Assembly (NCBI GenBank): GCA_963749715.1
Contig: CAVVNR010000008.1
Span: 558,001-622,000 of the forward strand
Direction: 5' to 3'
Length of the DNA: 64,000 nucleotides
Origin: Roseiarcus sp963749715
Lineage (GTDB): Bacteria > Pseudomonadota > Alphaproteobacteria > Rhizobiales > Beijerinckiaceae
In this document: positions 8,084 through 17,652 of the stretch, piece after piece
Layout of the letters: each line of letters starts with the position of its first letter
Position numbering within the stretch: the first letter of the stretch is position 1
Translations under genes and position numbers: made by a program
The notes under the pieces: generated by a model
What the model saw: only the letters and a program-made list of their open reading frames with translations
Database searches by the model: none
Told to the model about the DNA's origin: nothing

Positions 8084-8717
8084 CCGCCGAGGCCGAGAGA
8101 GCGCCGCGAACCGCCTGCGCCACCGCACGACCCAGCAATGCGTGCTGGTCGGGCTCGTAATGGATGCCGTCGCGGTCGGAGCAACGGATGACTGCCCCGG
8201 CGTCGAGGAACGCGACGCCCGCCTCCCTCGCGATCTCGTCGAGGCGCTGGCCGAGCAGACGCGACTTTTCCGCTCCTCCTTCGAACATCTCCGCATAGCC
8301 GGTGAGCTTGGCGAGCGGCGGCGGCGCGATGAGCAGGATTCTGGGCGGGCGCGCATCCGGGCCCTCGCCATAAGCGCGAACGAGGAAGATGAGGCGCGCG
8401 GCGCCCGCGGCGATGTCGAAGGGAGAAAGGGAGAACCGCTTCTTCAAATCGTTGCAGCCGAGCGCGAGAATGACGAGATCGACCGGCGCATGGCTCATCA
8501 AACACGGCGGCAGCGCATCGGCGCCTGAGCGATAGGGCTCGATCGGATCGTCGTGCACCGTCGTCCGGCCGCGCAGTCCCTCGGCGATCACCTCGAACTC
8601 GGGCCCGAGCTCGCCCTGCAACACCGTCGGCCAGCGCTGCGCGCGCGGCAATCGCTCGCCCGTGGCCGGATTGGAGCCCCAGGTATTGGAATCGCCGAAG
8701 GCGACAATGACAGGCAT
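8079..8717 (-). CDS. SGNH/GDSL-family hydrolase (arylesterase-like)
   Basis: A 212-residue hydrolase with all four SGNH blocks: the nucleophile block VAFGDSNTWG at residues 5-14, the glycine block (EGLRGRTT), the asparagine block LALGCNDLKKRF, and the DGIHYEPDQH block with the catalytic Asp and His. No signal peptide is seen, so it is probably cytoplasmic. The closest family type is the SGNH arylesterase/acyl-esterase group with the GDSNTWG signature; the substrate is unknown. It is monocistronic and convergent with the small lipoprotein. Confidence 0.88.
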   Translation of the reverse strand: MPVIVAFGDSNTWGSNPATGERLPRAQRWPTVLQGELGPEFEVIAEGLRGRTTVHDDPIEPYRSGADALPPCLMSHAPVDLVILALGCNDLKKRFSLSPFDIAAGAARLIFLVRAYGEGPDARPPRILLIAPPPLAKLTGYAEMFEGGAEKSRLLGQRLDEIAREAGVAFLDAGAVIRCSDRDGIHYEPDQHALLGRAVAQAVRGALSASAA

Positions 8718-8834
8718 CGGCTCTGGCTCCCCCCGTTGATCGCGCGGAAACGGCTGCGCGACGAACGCGGATGTTTACGGGGAACTGCAGCGGGATGCTA
8801 CCGTTTGCGCGTGCGCTTCGGTGAGGCGGCGGCC

Positions 8835-10473
8835 CTAGCCTGACGCGGGCAAGTCCTGCGGCGCCAGCGTCCAGGCGTTGTCGAAGCCGCCGAACGAGCG
8901 CAGGAACTCAGCCCCTCCAAGCAATTGCTCCCATTCGGGGCTTGTGGAATAGAGGCCGCGGAGCTCGGCCCTGATGCCGCGTTCCTGCGTCTTCTCATGG
9001 GCGGTCAGTTTGCCGAGATACCCGCTTCTGATGTCGATCTTGTCGGCCGGCGTCGCCTCAATGTAGTCGAGCGCCGAGCGCAGGCAATAGAGGGCGTGTC
9101 CGTTACACTCGGCGGTGATGCGCTGCAGTTTGGCCCCCTCAGTCGCCTGGAACTTGCGGCGGCGCCATAGTTTGAGACGGGCCTCAAAATTGAGCCGGCG
9201 CAGCACCTCGTTGAGGCCTGTGTTGGTGAAATTGCGTTCGTGGAAGGTCAGCAGCATCCAGTCGTAGAAAAGGTCGAGCTTCGGGTCGAGGAAGGTGTAG
9301 TCGGGCTCGAACGGCGTGCCGAGCATTCGCCCTTCCGCTTCGAGCTGGGCCTTGAGCGGCGTGCCCGCATAGGGCAGCGTCCGGCAGAACCCCGCGACAG
9401 TCCAACCGTCGCCGACGTAGGAATCGAGAAAGGCGATGTTGTTGCGGACGATCTCGATCGTGCTGTAGGGCTCGAGCAGCATGAAGCCAAAGTCGAACGA
9501 CAGGTCGAGGGAGCGCAAGATTTCGCCGGAGGCGAAATGGGCGCTCGCCTTCATCCGCTTGCTCATGTTAGCGAGGCCCTGGTCGTCGCCGTTCTCGACG
9601 CCCATGTAGACATGGGTGAGCCCGGCCTCGACCAGGCGAGCCATGGTGTCGCGATGGACCTCGTCCGAGCGGCAGCTGATCTTGAAGGCGATCCGGCCTT
9701 TCAGTCCTGCTGCGATGATTCCGTCGGCGATATCCTCGGCCCATTTGCGCGCGCGCCGGCCGGTCGCCATGAAGTCGTCGTCCTGGAACAGGAACATTTC
9801 CGCGCCCTGCTCGAAATGGAGCTGGCGCATCTCCTCGACCACTGCTGCGGGCGCGCGCAAGCGCCTGAGCTTGCCCCCCTGGGCCTCGTAGAACGGCCGG
9901 ATGCTGCAGAAGCTGCAATCCCACGGACATCCCCGGCTGCCGAGCACCGAGGCCATCGGCAATTCCTGGGCCCGGTAGTCAATGTCGGAGCGATCGGGGA
10001 AAGGAAGGAGGTCGAGGTCGTCGAGAACCGGCCGGAGCGGGTTCGACGACGACCTCTTCGCCGCGCCTGTGGGCGATGCCGGCGATTGAGCGCCAGTCCT
10101 CGCCGCGGCTCAGCTTCTGCACCAGCTCGACCAGGGTGCGCTCGCCTTCGAAGCGAACGACGGAATCCACCCCTGGGATCCGCTGCAGAACCTCGGCGGG
10201 ATCGAAGCTCGGATAGTGTCCGCCGATGGTGATGTGTGAAGCGCATTCGGAAGCGCGCAACGCTTCGATTACCCGCCCGAACGCCGGCGACATGTATTGG
10301 AAGATCAGCGAGAACCCAATCACGTCGGGCTTGAGCCGTTCCGCCATCGCCACGATCGGCCCGGGCTCGGAGGTATAAGTCTCGATGCGGCCGGCGAAGC
10401 CCGCCTGCCGCACCGACGACAGCAAGTAGCGCAGACCCAGGTTGTCCTGGTCCTGAAAGCCGATCAGAAGCAC
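8835..10473 (-). pseudogene. B12-binding radical SAM protein, split by a single-base frameshift
   Basis: Two adjacent minus-strand frames make one family protein of about 545 residues. The 5' part (10473 to about 10045, GTG start) is a cobalamin-binding domain with MLLIGFQDQDNLGLRY and a GGHYPSFDP segment. The 3' part carries the 4Fe-4S motif CPWDCSFCSI (CxxxCxxC) and a TIM-barrel region. Dropping one base in the GTCGTCGTCG run near 10043-10050 joins EEVVV directly to NPLRPVLDDLDLLPFPDR, the usual linker, so the break is one extra base. Such enzymes methylate or rearrange unactivated carbons; the substrate is unknown. It may be a sequencing error or a recent mutation, since both halves are otherwise intact. 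Confidence 0.8.
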
Positions 10474-10556
10474 CGAGGGCGTGGAACTCTGCGGACAAGC
10501 GGACCTCCCCTGCGCAAGCAGGCGCCTTTTCAGCCGGTCTCAGGCGCGCGATCGGG

Positions 10557-10877
10557 CTACTTCGCCTTGCCGCCCCGCAGTTCCTTGAGCCGCGCGCTCA
10601 GCTCGGCTTCGTGCGACCTGAGCCGCGTCAATTCCGCATTGACCTGGAGCAGACGGCTTTCGATCGATTCGGCGGGCATCCTGGCAAGATCAACCACCGG
10701 CGGATCGCCGTGCGGACGGACAAGCCTCATCAGCGCCTCCATCCGGGTCGTATCGTTGGCGATGCTGTCACTCGGCGGATGTCCGGGTCCGCGCCCGCCG
10801 CCGCCCCAAATGATGATGATGATGATGATGCACAGCTCTTCGATGTTGCTGAGCCGCGACTCGACCGAGCCCGCCAT
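10557..10877 (-). CDS. Hypothetical protein with a poly-isoleucine tract and C-terminal coiled coil
   Basis: A 106-residue protein starting MAGSVESRLSNIEEL, with a GGGAGG-like sequence before the start. A run of seven isoleucines and a tryptophan (residues 18-25) is encoded by a perfect ATC repeat and followed by a glycine-rich GGGGRGPG. The C-terminal third (ESRLLQVNAELTRLRSHEAE) has heptad-like hydrophobics and predicts a coiled coil. The short hydrophobic tract is too brief for a normal transmembrane helix. No family was recognised. Confidence 0.55.
   Translation of the reverse strand: MAGSVESRLSNIEELCIIIIIIIWGGGGRGPGHPPSDSIANDTTRMEALMRLVRPHGDPPVVDLARMPAESIESRLLQVNAELTRLRSHEAELSARLKELRGGKAK
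10811..10830 (+). repeat. Trinucleotide microsatellite (TGA/ATC)
   Basis: A perfect TGA repeat of six full units plus two bases. On the minus strand it is in frame and encodes the poly-isoleucine tract of the overlapping hypothetical protein. Slippage here changes the number of isoleucines in steps of one without shifting frame. Confidence 0.9.
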
Positions 10878-11129
10878 GTCGTCCTCCCTTTGATGCTGTC
10901 GCCACACCGCTTAATTTTGAACAGATTCAATCGATGAAATAAAATTCATCTTCCGCATTATTGCCCGTTTTGTCAATGGCGAAGATTTCACCAAGCTTAC
11001 TCGACGATCCGACCGTGCTTTCCTTTAAGGTTTACATGTCGTGCGTGTCTTTCGGTTGCTTCGCGCGGCAAATCAACGAGCGGGCCCGCTGGCGCAAGCG
11101 CGCGGGATGAGCGGCAGCTCGTCGACCCG

Positions 11130-11951
11130 CTAAGGCCGCCGCGCGAATGCGTTCACGACGCCGGGGCAAGCGGCGAACGAATTGCTGGCGTCGAGTTCGG
11201 CGTCAAGCCGGGCGGCCAGCGTGTCGAACTCGCCGAGTTTGTCGCGCGCCGCCTGGTACTCGCCGACTATGGGCCACATCGCCGACAGGAGGTCGAGGAG
11301 ATAGCTCCGGATCTCCGCGGTGTCGCCGAGCAGCAGCTCGTTTCGCAGCGTCGGCGGCGGCAGACCCGCCGCCTGGAAGTCGCGATAGAGAAAAAGCTCA
11401 TTGTTTGTGCGCGCGCCGCCTCGCGCCAGCGTGTCGTGAATGAGCGACCACACCTCCCTGCGGAGGGGCAAATGCGCCGATTGCGCCAACGTGTTCGCCA
11501 AGCTCACCTCCTGAAACGCGAATACGCCGCCTGGGCGAACGAGAGCGCAAAGCGATTTCAATACCGCGACCGGGTCGGGCAGAAACGACAGGATGAGGCG
11601 GCCGATGGCGGCGTCGAACGGCTTGCTCGGAGGCAAATCGGCAACGTCGCAATGAACAAACCTGATGTTCTCATATCCCGCGGCTTCGGCTCTCTGGCTG
11701 GCGTTGGCCAGCACCATGTCATCTCGGTCAACGCCAACGACGCGGCCGGAGGGCCCAACGAGCCGAGCGGCCAGCATGCTGACATCCCCCATGCCGCATC
11801 CGAGATCGAGCACTCGCATACCCTGCCCGACGCCAGCTTCGCGAAGCAGCCGTTCCGTTAGCGGCTCGAGCAGCCAAGCCTGACGCACGAGGCGCCGATG
11901 CTCCGTTACGCTGGAGCGCAATGCGTATGTCTTTGGACTATCCGACGCCAT
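11130..11951 (-). CDS. Class I SAM-dependent methyltransferase
   Basis: A 273-residue methyltransferase. Motif I reads VLDLGCGMGDVSM (near residue 47) with the acidic VVGVDRDD at the end of strand 2. FVHCDVADLP gives motif II and LVRPGGVFAFQEV motif III, the UbiE/COQ5-like Methyltransf_11 arrangement. The acceptor is unknown. The reading frame remains open for about 35 codons upstream of the ATG at 11951, but that part shows no family similarity. It is divergent from the TRAP operon, with 268 bases between the starts. Confidence 0.85.
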   Translation of the reverse strand: MASDSPKTYALRSSVTEHRRLVRQAWLLEPLTERLLREAGVGQGMRVLDLGCGMGDVSMLAARLVGPSGRVVGVDRDDMVLANASQRAEAAGYENIRFVHCDVADLPPSKPFDAAIGRLILSFLPDPVAVLKSLCALVRPGGVFAFQEVSLANTLAQSAHLPLRREVWSLIHDTLARGGARTNNELFLYRDFQAAGLPPPTLRNELLLGDTAEIRSYLLDLLSAMWPIVGEYQAARDKLGEFDTLAARLDAELDASNSFAACPGVVNAFARRP

Positions 11952-12219
11952 TGTCTTAGCCTCCCTGCCCCGAGACTGTAAGTTCGACAGTCTCTCTACG
12001 TCGCGCGCGCTGAGCGTGTGAAGGCCGAAAAGCCGTTCTTCGATGATCTCAAGGGCCGTCCCGGATGAGCGCGGGGACGTCGCCGGTTTTTGGCCTGCGT
12101 GGCGGCGGGGCGCTCCCGCGCTCGGGTGGGTCTTGGCCGCGGGCGCTGCTTGCCACGCAAATGTCGGTCATCGTATGACCGCAGCAGAAATCGAACGTCC
12201 GGTCCGCTGGGAGGAAACC

Positions 12220-13224
12220 ATGATCGCCAGGCGTCGCGCGATTTTGATCGGGGCCGCAGCGGCTGGCGGCGCGGCCCTGATCGCCATCCGTTCGGCCGCC
12301 GCCGCTGACCAGAGGCTCGTCTTCAAAGCATCGGACGTTCATCCGGAAGGCTATCCGACGGTTGCGGCGGTCGAGGACATGGGCGCGGCGCTCGCCAAGG
12401 CGACTGACGGGCGCCTGAGCGTTCAGATGTACGCCTCGATGCAACTCGGCGGCGAGAAGGAGGCGATCGAGCAGGCGCAGATCGGCGCGATCGCGCTGGC
12501 GAGGGTCAGCGTCGGCGCGCTCGGGCCGGTGGTCGGAGATCTGAACGTCTTCAGCCTGCCGTTCCTGTTCCGCAACACCGCACATATGGAAGCGGTGATC
12601 GACGGCCCGATTGGGCAGGAGCTGCTCGACAAGGTCACCCATCATCCGACCGCCAATCTGATCGGCCTCTCATGGATGGATTCCGGCGCGCGCAACATGT
12701 ACGACACCAAGCGGCCGATCCGCAGCATCGACGACCTCAAGGGCTTGAAGATGCGGGTGATGGGCAACCCTATGTTCGTCGACATGATGAACGCGCTCGG
12801 CGGCAACGGCGTGGCGATGGGCTATGACCAGGTGTTCACCGCACTCGAGACCGGCGTCGTCGACGGAGCGGAGAACAACCAGCCGAGCTTCGTGTTCGAC
12901 AACCATTACCAGGCCGCTCATTACTACTCGCTGACCGAGCACCTGATTCTGCCGGAAATCCTGGTGTTCTCGAAGCGCGTGTTCAATCAGCTCTCTGAGA
13001 GCGACCAGGCGCTGATCCTGAAGCTTGGGAAACAGGCGCAACAGGACGAGCGCGCCTATTGGAAGGCCTACGAGGCCAAGGCGCGGGCGAAGATGCAGGA
13101 GGCGGGCATCGTCGTCATCGAGATCGCGGACAAAAAGCCCTTCCAAGACGCCGAAGCGCCAGTTTGGGCGAAATACGCGCCCCAGTTCAGCGATCTCATC
13201 AGGCGCATCGAGGCGGTGCAGTAG
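12220..13224 (+). CDS. dctP: TRAP transporter substrate-binding protein DctP
   Basis: A 334-residue periplasmic binding protein of the DctP family, which captures a carboxylate-type ligand and delivers it to the DctQM membrane complex. The ATG at 12220 follows GGGAGGAAACC at ideal spacing. An earlier in-frame start at 12043 lacks a ribosome site. The N-terminus has MIARRRAILIG, a run of alanines and glycines, and a likely cleavage after AAAA; the arginine cluster leaves Tat export possible. Mature motifs include KATDGRLSVQMYASMQLGGEKEAIEQ and the YDTKRPIRSIDDLKGLKMRV region around the conserved ligand-binding arginine. The ligand is unknown. Confidence 0.92.
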   Translation: MIARRRAILIGAAAAGGAALIAIRSAAAADQRLVFKASDVHPEGYPTVAAVEDMGAALAKATDGRLSVQMYASMQLGGEKEAIEQAQIGAIALARVSVGALGPVVGDLNVFSLPFLFRNTAHMEAVIDGPIGQELLDKVTHHPTANLIGLSWMDSGARNMYDTKRPIRSIDDLKGLKMRVMGNPMFVDMMNALGGNGVAMGYDQVFTALETGVVDGAENNQPSFVFDNHYQAAHYYSLTEHLILPEILVFSKRVFNQLSESDQALILKLGKQAQQDERAYWKAYEAKARAKMQEAGIVVIEIADKKPFQDAEAPVWAKYAPQFSDLIRRIEAVQ

Positions 13225-13255
13225 CGCGGGCGCCGGCCGAGGGGAGGATCAAAGC

Positions 13256-13771
13256 ATGCGGGCCGCATTTCGGCAGGCGATGGACCTCCTCTACATCGTT
13301 TGCGCAACCACCGCCGGCGTCGCGCTGGTGCTGATCACGCTCATCATCCCCTGGAGCGTCTTCACCCGCTATGTACTCAATAGCGCCGCATCCTGGCCGG
13401 AGCCGGCTGCAATTTTGTTGTCGATTGTTTTGACTTTTTTCGGCGCCGCGGCCTGTTACCGCGTCGGGCAGCACATGCAAGTGACCTTCCTCCGCGATCA
13501 TCTGCCGCCGGCGCCGCGGCGCCTGGCGGATCTTGCCGCCGAGCTGCTGGTCGCGACGCTCGCGGTCTTCATGGCGGTCTGGGGCTATCGACTGTGCGGA
13601 GACACCTGGAACCAGTCAATCGCCGAGTTCCCGGTTCTGTCGGTCGGCGTCACGTATCTGCCGATCCCGCTTGGTGGCCTCTGCCTCATGCTGTTCGTGA
13701 TCGAACGCCTGGCTCTCGGGCGTCCTTCTGCACCCCCGCCCGGTGGGCGCGTCGTCGTCCCATTCGATTAG
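13256..13771 (+). CDS. dctQ: TRAP transporter small permease DctQ
   Basis: A 171-residue membrane protein with four predicted helices (around residues 12-34, 48-66, 87-107 and 127-150), the normal DctQ topology. The conserved WSVFTRYVLN and SWPEPAAILL segments are present. It forms the small subunit of the Na-coupled TRAP permease with DctM. The ATG at 13256 follows GGGGAGG, 31 bases after dctP and 13 before dctM, so the three form one operon. Confidence 0.9.
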   Translation: MRAAFRQAMDLLYIVCATTAGVALVLITLIIPWSVFTRYVLNSAASWPEPAAILLSIVLTFFGAAACYRVGQHMQVTFLRDHLPPAPRRLADLAAELLVATLAVFMAVWGYRLCGDTWNQSIAEFPVLSVGVTYLPIPLGGLCLMLFVIERLALGRPSAPPPGGRVVVPFD

Positions 13772-13784
13772 CCGAGACGCGCCA

Positions 13785-15071
13785 ATGGAAACCCTGGTCG
13801 TCATCGGCGCGCTGTTCGGCTGCATCGCGATCGGCGTGCCGATCGCTTATGCACTGGGCCTCGCGGCGCTCGCCGCCGCCTGGCAGCTCGACATCCCGCC
13901 TGAGGCGATCATGCTGCAGGTCTCGGCGGGGGTGTCGAAATTCGGGATGCTGACCATCCCCTTCTTCGTGCTCGCCGGCGCGATCATGGCCGAGGGCGGC
14001 ATGGCGCGCCGGCTGGTCGCCTTCGCCAATGCGCTCGTCGGCGTCTTTCGCCTCCGCGGGGGCTTGGCGATCGTCGACATCGTGGCCACGACTTTCCTCT
14101 CCGGCATCTCCGGCTCCGCCGTCGCCGATATTTCGGCGGTCGGCTCGGTGATGATTCCGCAAATGGAGGAGGCCGGCTATCCGCGTGTCTTCTCCACCAA
14201 CGTCACCATGAGCGCTTCGGTGCAGGCGCTTCTGATCCCGCCGAGCCACAACGCGGTCATCTATTCGCTGGCGACCGGCGGAACGATCTCGATCCTGAGT
14301 CTGTTCCTCGCCGGGGTGATGCCCGGGCTCTTGCTCGGATTTTCGCTCGCCGTCCTCTGTCTCGTCATCGCCTATCGCAACCGCTACCCGACCGGCGAAC
14401 CGGTTGCGCCGCGCGCGGCGTTCGGCATGGCGGTGTCGGCGTTCTGGGGCATGATTACGCTCTTCATCATCCTCGGCGGGATTCTGGCCGGCGTGTTCAC
14501 CGCGGTCGAAGCCGGCGCGGTCGCTTGCGTCTGGGCGCTCTTCGTCACCATGTTCGTCTATCGCGATTTTCGCTGGCGCGATCTGCCCGGCCTCGTCCAC
14601 CGCGCCTTGCGCACGGTCGCAATGGTGATGACGCTGATCGCATTTGCCTCCGCGGTCGGCTACGCGATGGCGCTCATGCAGGCGCCGGCGAAGATCACCG
14701 CCGCCTTCCTTACAGTCTCAAACAACAAATACGTGATCCTGATGCTGATCAACGTGGTGCTGTTGGTGCTCGGTTGCCTTCTCGACATGGCCCCGGCGAT
14801 CCTCATCTGCACCCCGATCCTGCTGCCCGTGATGAAGAATTTCGGCGTCGATCCGGTCCATTTCGGCATGATCATGATGCTGAACCTTGGCATCGGCCTC
14901 TGCCATCCGCCGATCGGCTCGATCCTGTTCGTCGGCTGCGCGGTCGGCGAGGTTAGGATCGAGGATGTGATGCGCGAGATCTGGCCCTTCTACCTCGTGA
15001 TGTTCGGCGTGCTGATGGCCGTGACCTACGTGCCGGCGATCTCGCTCTGGCTGGTCCACGCTCACGGATGA
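13785..15071 (+). CDS. dctM: TRAP transporter large permease DctM
   Basis: A 428-residue protein with about twelve membrane segments of the DctM/ion-transporter superfamily, the transport-catalysing subunit of the TRAP system. Family signatures seen are FGMLTIPFFVLAGAIMAEGG, FLSGISGSAVADISAVGSVM and the C-terminal LNLGIGLCHPPIGSILFVG. The start at METLVVIGALFG is chosen over an upstream in-frame codon at 13743 that would overlap dctQ. It is the last gene of the operon, and no linked metabolic enzymes reveal the substrate. Confidence 0.93.
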   Translation: METLVVIGALFGCIAIGVPIAYALGLAALAAAWQLDIPPEAIMLQVSAGVSKFGMLTIPFFVLAGAIMAEGGMARRLVAFANALVGVFRLRGGLAIVDIVATTFLSGISGSAVADISAVGSVMIPQMEEAGYPRVFSTNVTMSASVQALLIPPSHNAVIYSLATGGTISILSLFLAGVMPGLLLGFSLAVLCLVIAYRNRYPTGEPVAPRAAFGMAVSAFWGMITLFIILGGILAGVFTAVEAGAVACVWALFVTMFVYRDFRWRDLPGLVHRALRTVAMVMTLIAFASAVGYAMALMQAPAKITAAFLTVSNNKYVILMLINVVLLVLGCLLDMAPAILICTPILLPVMKNFGVDPVHFGMIMMLNLGIGLCHPPIGSILFVGCAVGEVRIEDVMREIWPFYLVMFGVLMAVTYVPAISLWLVHAHG

Positions 15072-15189
15072 GCGCGCACGCGGCGGCCCTTCGACGCCGC
15101 GCACTGTCATTCCCGGCAGACCGAAGCGACTCTGGATTCCCAATCGGCCGCTCCCCGGCCGTTGGCATGACGCCAGCACCGCCGCGGCC

Positions 15190-15498
15190 TCATGCCGCCT
15201 CGCCGCCCTCCTCCTTCAGCAGCGCGCGCGTGATCGCCGCCCATTCCTCGTCGAGCGAAGTCCGGCAGACCGGTTTGCGGGCCCGGCGGTACCAATAGGC
15301 GGCATTGCCGGCGTCCCCCTCCTTGCGATGCAGATAGGCGTGCACCCAGTCCCCCGCCCCGCCCTCGTTCGCCTGCGCCGCGTCGTGCGCACCGCCCCAA
15401 TTTCCCCGCGCGTCGAGCCACAGCGCGCGCAGCGCCGGGGTGAGATCCGACGGCGGCGAGGAAGCGCCTAGCGAAGACCGGAAGGCCGCAAGGTCCAT
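15190..15498 (-). CDS. Conserved hypothetical protein (YWYRRAxKP-type)
   Basis: A 102-residue soluble protein starting MDLAAFRSSLG. It contains ALWLDARGNWGGAHDAAQ, WVHAYLHRKEGD and NAAYWYRRARKPVCRTSLDEEW, the hallmark blocks of a small helical family common in proteobacteria whose function is unknown. The upstream in-frame extension to 15600 is not conserved-looking. It is convergent with dctM and divergent from the 2OG-Fe(II) oxygenase gene. Confidence 0.72.
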   Translation of the reverse strand: MDLAAFRSSLGASSPPSDLTPALRALWLDARGNWGGAHDAAQANEGGAGDWVHAYLHRKEGDAGNAAYWYRRARKPVCRTSLDEEWAAITRALLKEEGGEAA

Positions 15499-15749
15499 GA
15501 CAAACTGAAGGTTGGCGCCAAACGCGGGCGCCGTCAAAGCGCTTGCAGCTTGCGCTGGGGCCGAGTCAGTGGCGCGGCCGCCCATCGGCCTCGTCGTCAC
15601 GCTTGAGCAACGAAAGAGGGGAGCCCGAGTGCGCCTCGATTGTTTCGAGGCGCACCTTAAGCGATTCGAGATCGCGCCGCGACCCGGTTTCGCCAGTCTC
15701 GCCTGCGCGAGCTATCGCGCCCGAGGAATGAAAGGGGTAAGACAACTCA

Positions 15750-16701
15750 ATGGCGAGAGAGGATTTCACCGGGATCCCGCTCATCGACATTGCGGCGTTG
15801 CGAAAGGGCCGAGCTGTCGACGACGTCGCGGAGCGGATCGTCGAGGCGTGCGAGACCGCGGGGTTCCTGTACGTGACCGGGCACGGCGTCTCCGAGGCGA
15901 CAATCGCCGGTATCTTCGCCGCCGCCCGCTGGTTCTTCGCCACCCCGCAGGCCCTTCGCGACGCGCTCGACGTCAAGACCTCGCCGAACTTCCGCGGCTA
16001 TGTGCCGATGGGCATTGTCGGCCCTGACAAGCCTCGCCGGATGCTCGAAGCGTTCCAGATGATGCTCGACCTGCCGCCAGACGACCCGGACGTGCGCGTG
16101 GGCAACGTCATGTGCGGCCCAAACCGCTGGCCCGATGCAGCGCCGGCGTTTCGCGCCGCCATGGAAGCCTATTTCGCCGCGATGATGGAGCTCACGCATC
16201 TCCTGCTCTCAGCCTTCGCACGCGGCCTCGACCTGCCGGACGAATTCTTTTCCGCCTATTTCCGCAAGCCGCTGACCCAGCTGCGTCTGCTGCACTACCC
16301 GCCGCAGCCGCCCGATTCTGGACGCCGAGGGCGTCGAAGCGCATACTGACACCGGCGCCTTCACCATCCTCTTGCAAGACGACGTCGGCGGGCTCGAGGT
16401 CCGGACCCGCGCAGGGCGCTGGATCGCCGCCGCGCCCATCCCCGGCTCTCTCGTCGTTAACATTGCCGACATGATGCAGCGCTGGACCAACGGTCGCTTC
16501 GTCTCGACCCCTCACCGCGTTCGCAACCGGACCGGCCGCGATCGCATCTCCGTGCCGTTTTTCGCCAACCCGGATTATGCTGCGGTGATCACGCCGCTCG
16601 CAGGAGTTGAGGGCGAAACCGCCTATGCGCCGCTCGCATGCGGCCCGTATGTCGAGGCCGCCTATCGCGCCGCGTGGCCGCATGCGGAAGCGAAACAATA
16701 A
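15750..16701 (+). pseudogene. Isopenicillin N synthase-like 2OG-Fe(II) oxygenase, split by a frameshift
   Basis: The first frame (15750 to about 16316) gives the N-terminal DIOX_N part, with IPLIDIAAL, AGFLYVTGHGV and LLHYPPQPPD. The second frame (to 16701) gives the catalytic C-terminus: the HTDTGAFTILLQDD segment with the Fe-binding His and Asp, then the distal ligand region STPHRVRNRTGRDRISVPFFANP with the Arg and Ser that bind 2-oxoglutarate. The join needs one base removed near 16316-16318. All catalytic residues survive, so the break is recent or an artefact. The substrate is unknown; the family includes oxidases acting on small amino-acid-like molecules and ethylene-forming-type enzymes. 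Confidence 0.8.
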
Positions 16702-16722
16702 GGGTTGGCGTCAACGCCGCCC

Positions 16723-17649
16723 CTACCGCCCCCCGTTGCTGGCCGCGACCGCCGCCTCGATGTCGGCCCGGCGCGGCAGCGGCGCGACCGCGCCGTAGCC
16801 CAGGGTCGACAGTGCCGCCGCGACATTGGCGAAGCGGGCTGCGGCGAACGGATCGGCGCAAAGGAGGTATTCGGCGAGAAAGGCGCCGTCGAAACAATCG
16901 CCCGCCCCGGTGGCGTCGACCGCCGCGACCTGACGACCGGCGATGCGCTCGCGGCGCCTCGGCGTCGCGACGATCGCGCCCTCTTTGCCGAGCTTGAGCG
17001 CCACCGCCGGCGCGCCGAGCCGGAGATAGAAATCGACGATCGCATCGGCGTCGCTGCGGCCGGTCAGCGCCTGCCCGTCATCGAGGCCGGGTAGCGCGAT
17101 GTCGCATGACCGCATCGCCTCGTGAATGATCGCGCGCGCCCGCCGCAGCGGCCACAGCTTCAGCCTCAGGTTCGGGTCATAGGAGACGAGCCGCTTGGCG
17201 TCGCGCGCCATGTCGATGGCGGCGAACACGGCGTCGGCGGCCGAGGACGAGATCGCCTGACTGATGCCGGAGACGTGCAGAATCTTGGCGGCGCGGATGC
17301 GATCGTCGGGCAGGTCGCTTTCGCTGATCCGGCTCGCCGCCGAGCCCGCGCGCAAATAGGAGAACTCGTGACCGCCCGGGCCGTGAGTTACGAAATAGAG
17401 CCCGGTGTGGGCGCCGCCGTTGACGACGATCCGGCTGGCGTCGACGCCTTCGTTGAGCCAGAGCTCCGTCAGCGCCTGACCGAAGCGGTCGGCGCCGACC
17501 GCTGTGAAATAGGCCGCGTCGGCGCCGAGCCGCGCGGCGGCGATCATCGCGTTCGAAGTGTCGCCGCCGAACCCTTGCACATACGGCGCGCCGGCCTTGG
17601 GTTGGTTGAGCTCGACCAGCGCCTCGCCAATCGCCAGAAGATCCGCCAC
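16723..17649 (-). CDS. kdgK: PfkB-family sugar kinase, probably 2-keto-3-deoxygluconate kinase
   Basis: A 308-residue ribokinase-fold kinase. The N-terminal GGDTSNAMIAAARLGA and the substrate-lid motif SYLRAGSAASR are characteristic of KDG kinases, which phosphorylate 2-keto-3-deoxygluconate to KDPG for the Entner-Doudoroff route. The C-terminal VDATGAGDCFDGAFLAE holds the anion hole and catalytic aspartate. It lies three bases downstream of the LysE-type exporter gene and follows the TerC gene on the same strand. No other hexuronate genes are nearby, so another keto-sugar is possible. Confidence 0.83.
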   Translation of the reverse strand: MADLLAIGEALVELNQPKAGAPYVQGFGGDTSNAMIAAARLGADAAYFTAVGADRFGQALTELWLNEGVDASRIVVNGGAHTGLYFVTHGPGGHEFSYLRAGSAASRISESDLPDDRIRAAKILHVSGISQAISSSAADAVFAAIDMARDAKRLVSYDPNLRLKLWPLRRARAIIHEAMRSCDIALPGLDDGQALTGRSDADAIVDFYLRLGAPAVALKLGKEGAIVATPRRRERIAGRQVAAVDATGAGDCFDGAFLAEYLLCADPFAAARFANVAAALSTLGYGAVAPLPRRADIEAAVAASNGGR

Positions 17650-17652
17650 GCT

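Noticed and set aside
13686..14600. A 304-codon minus-strand frame rich in Asp, Arg and Glu
   Set aside because: Shadow of dctM; the composition is that of a reverse-frame artefact in GC-rich DNA.
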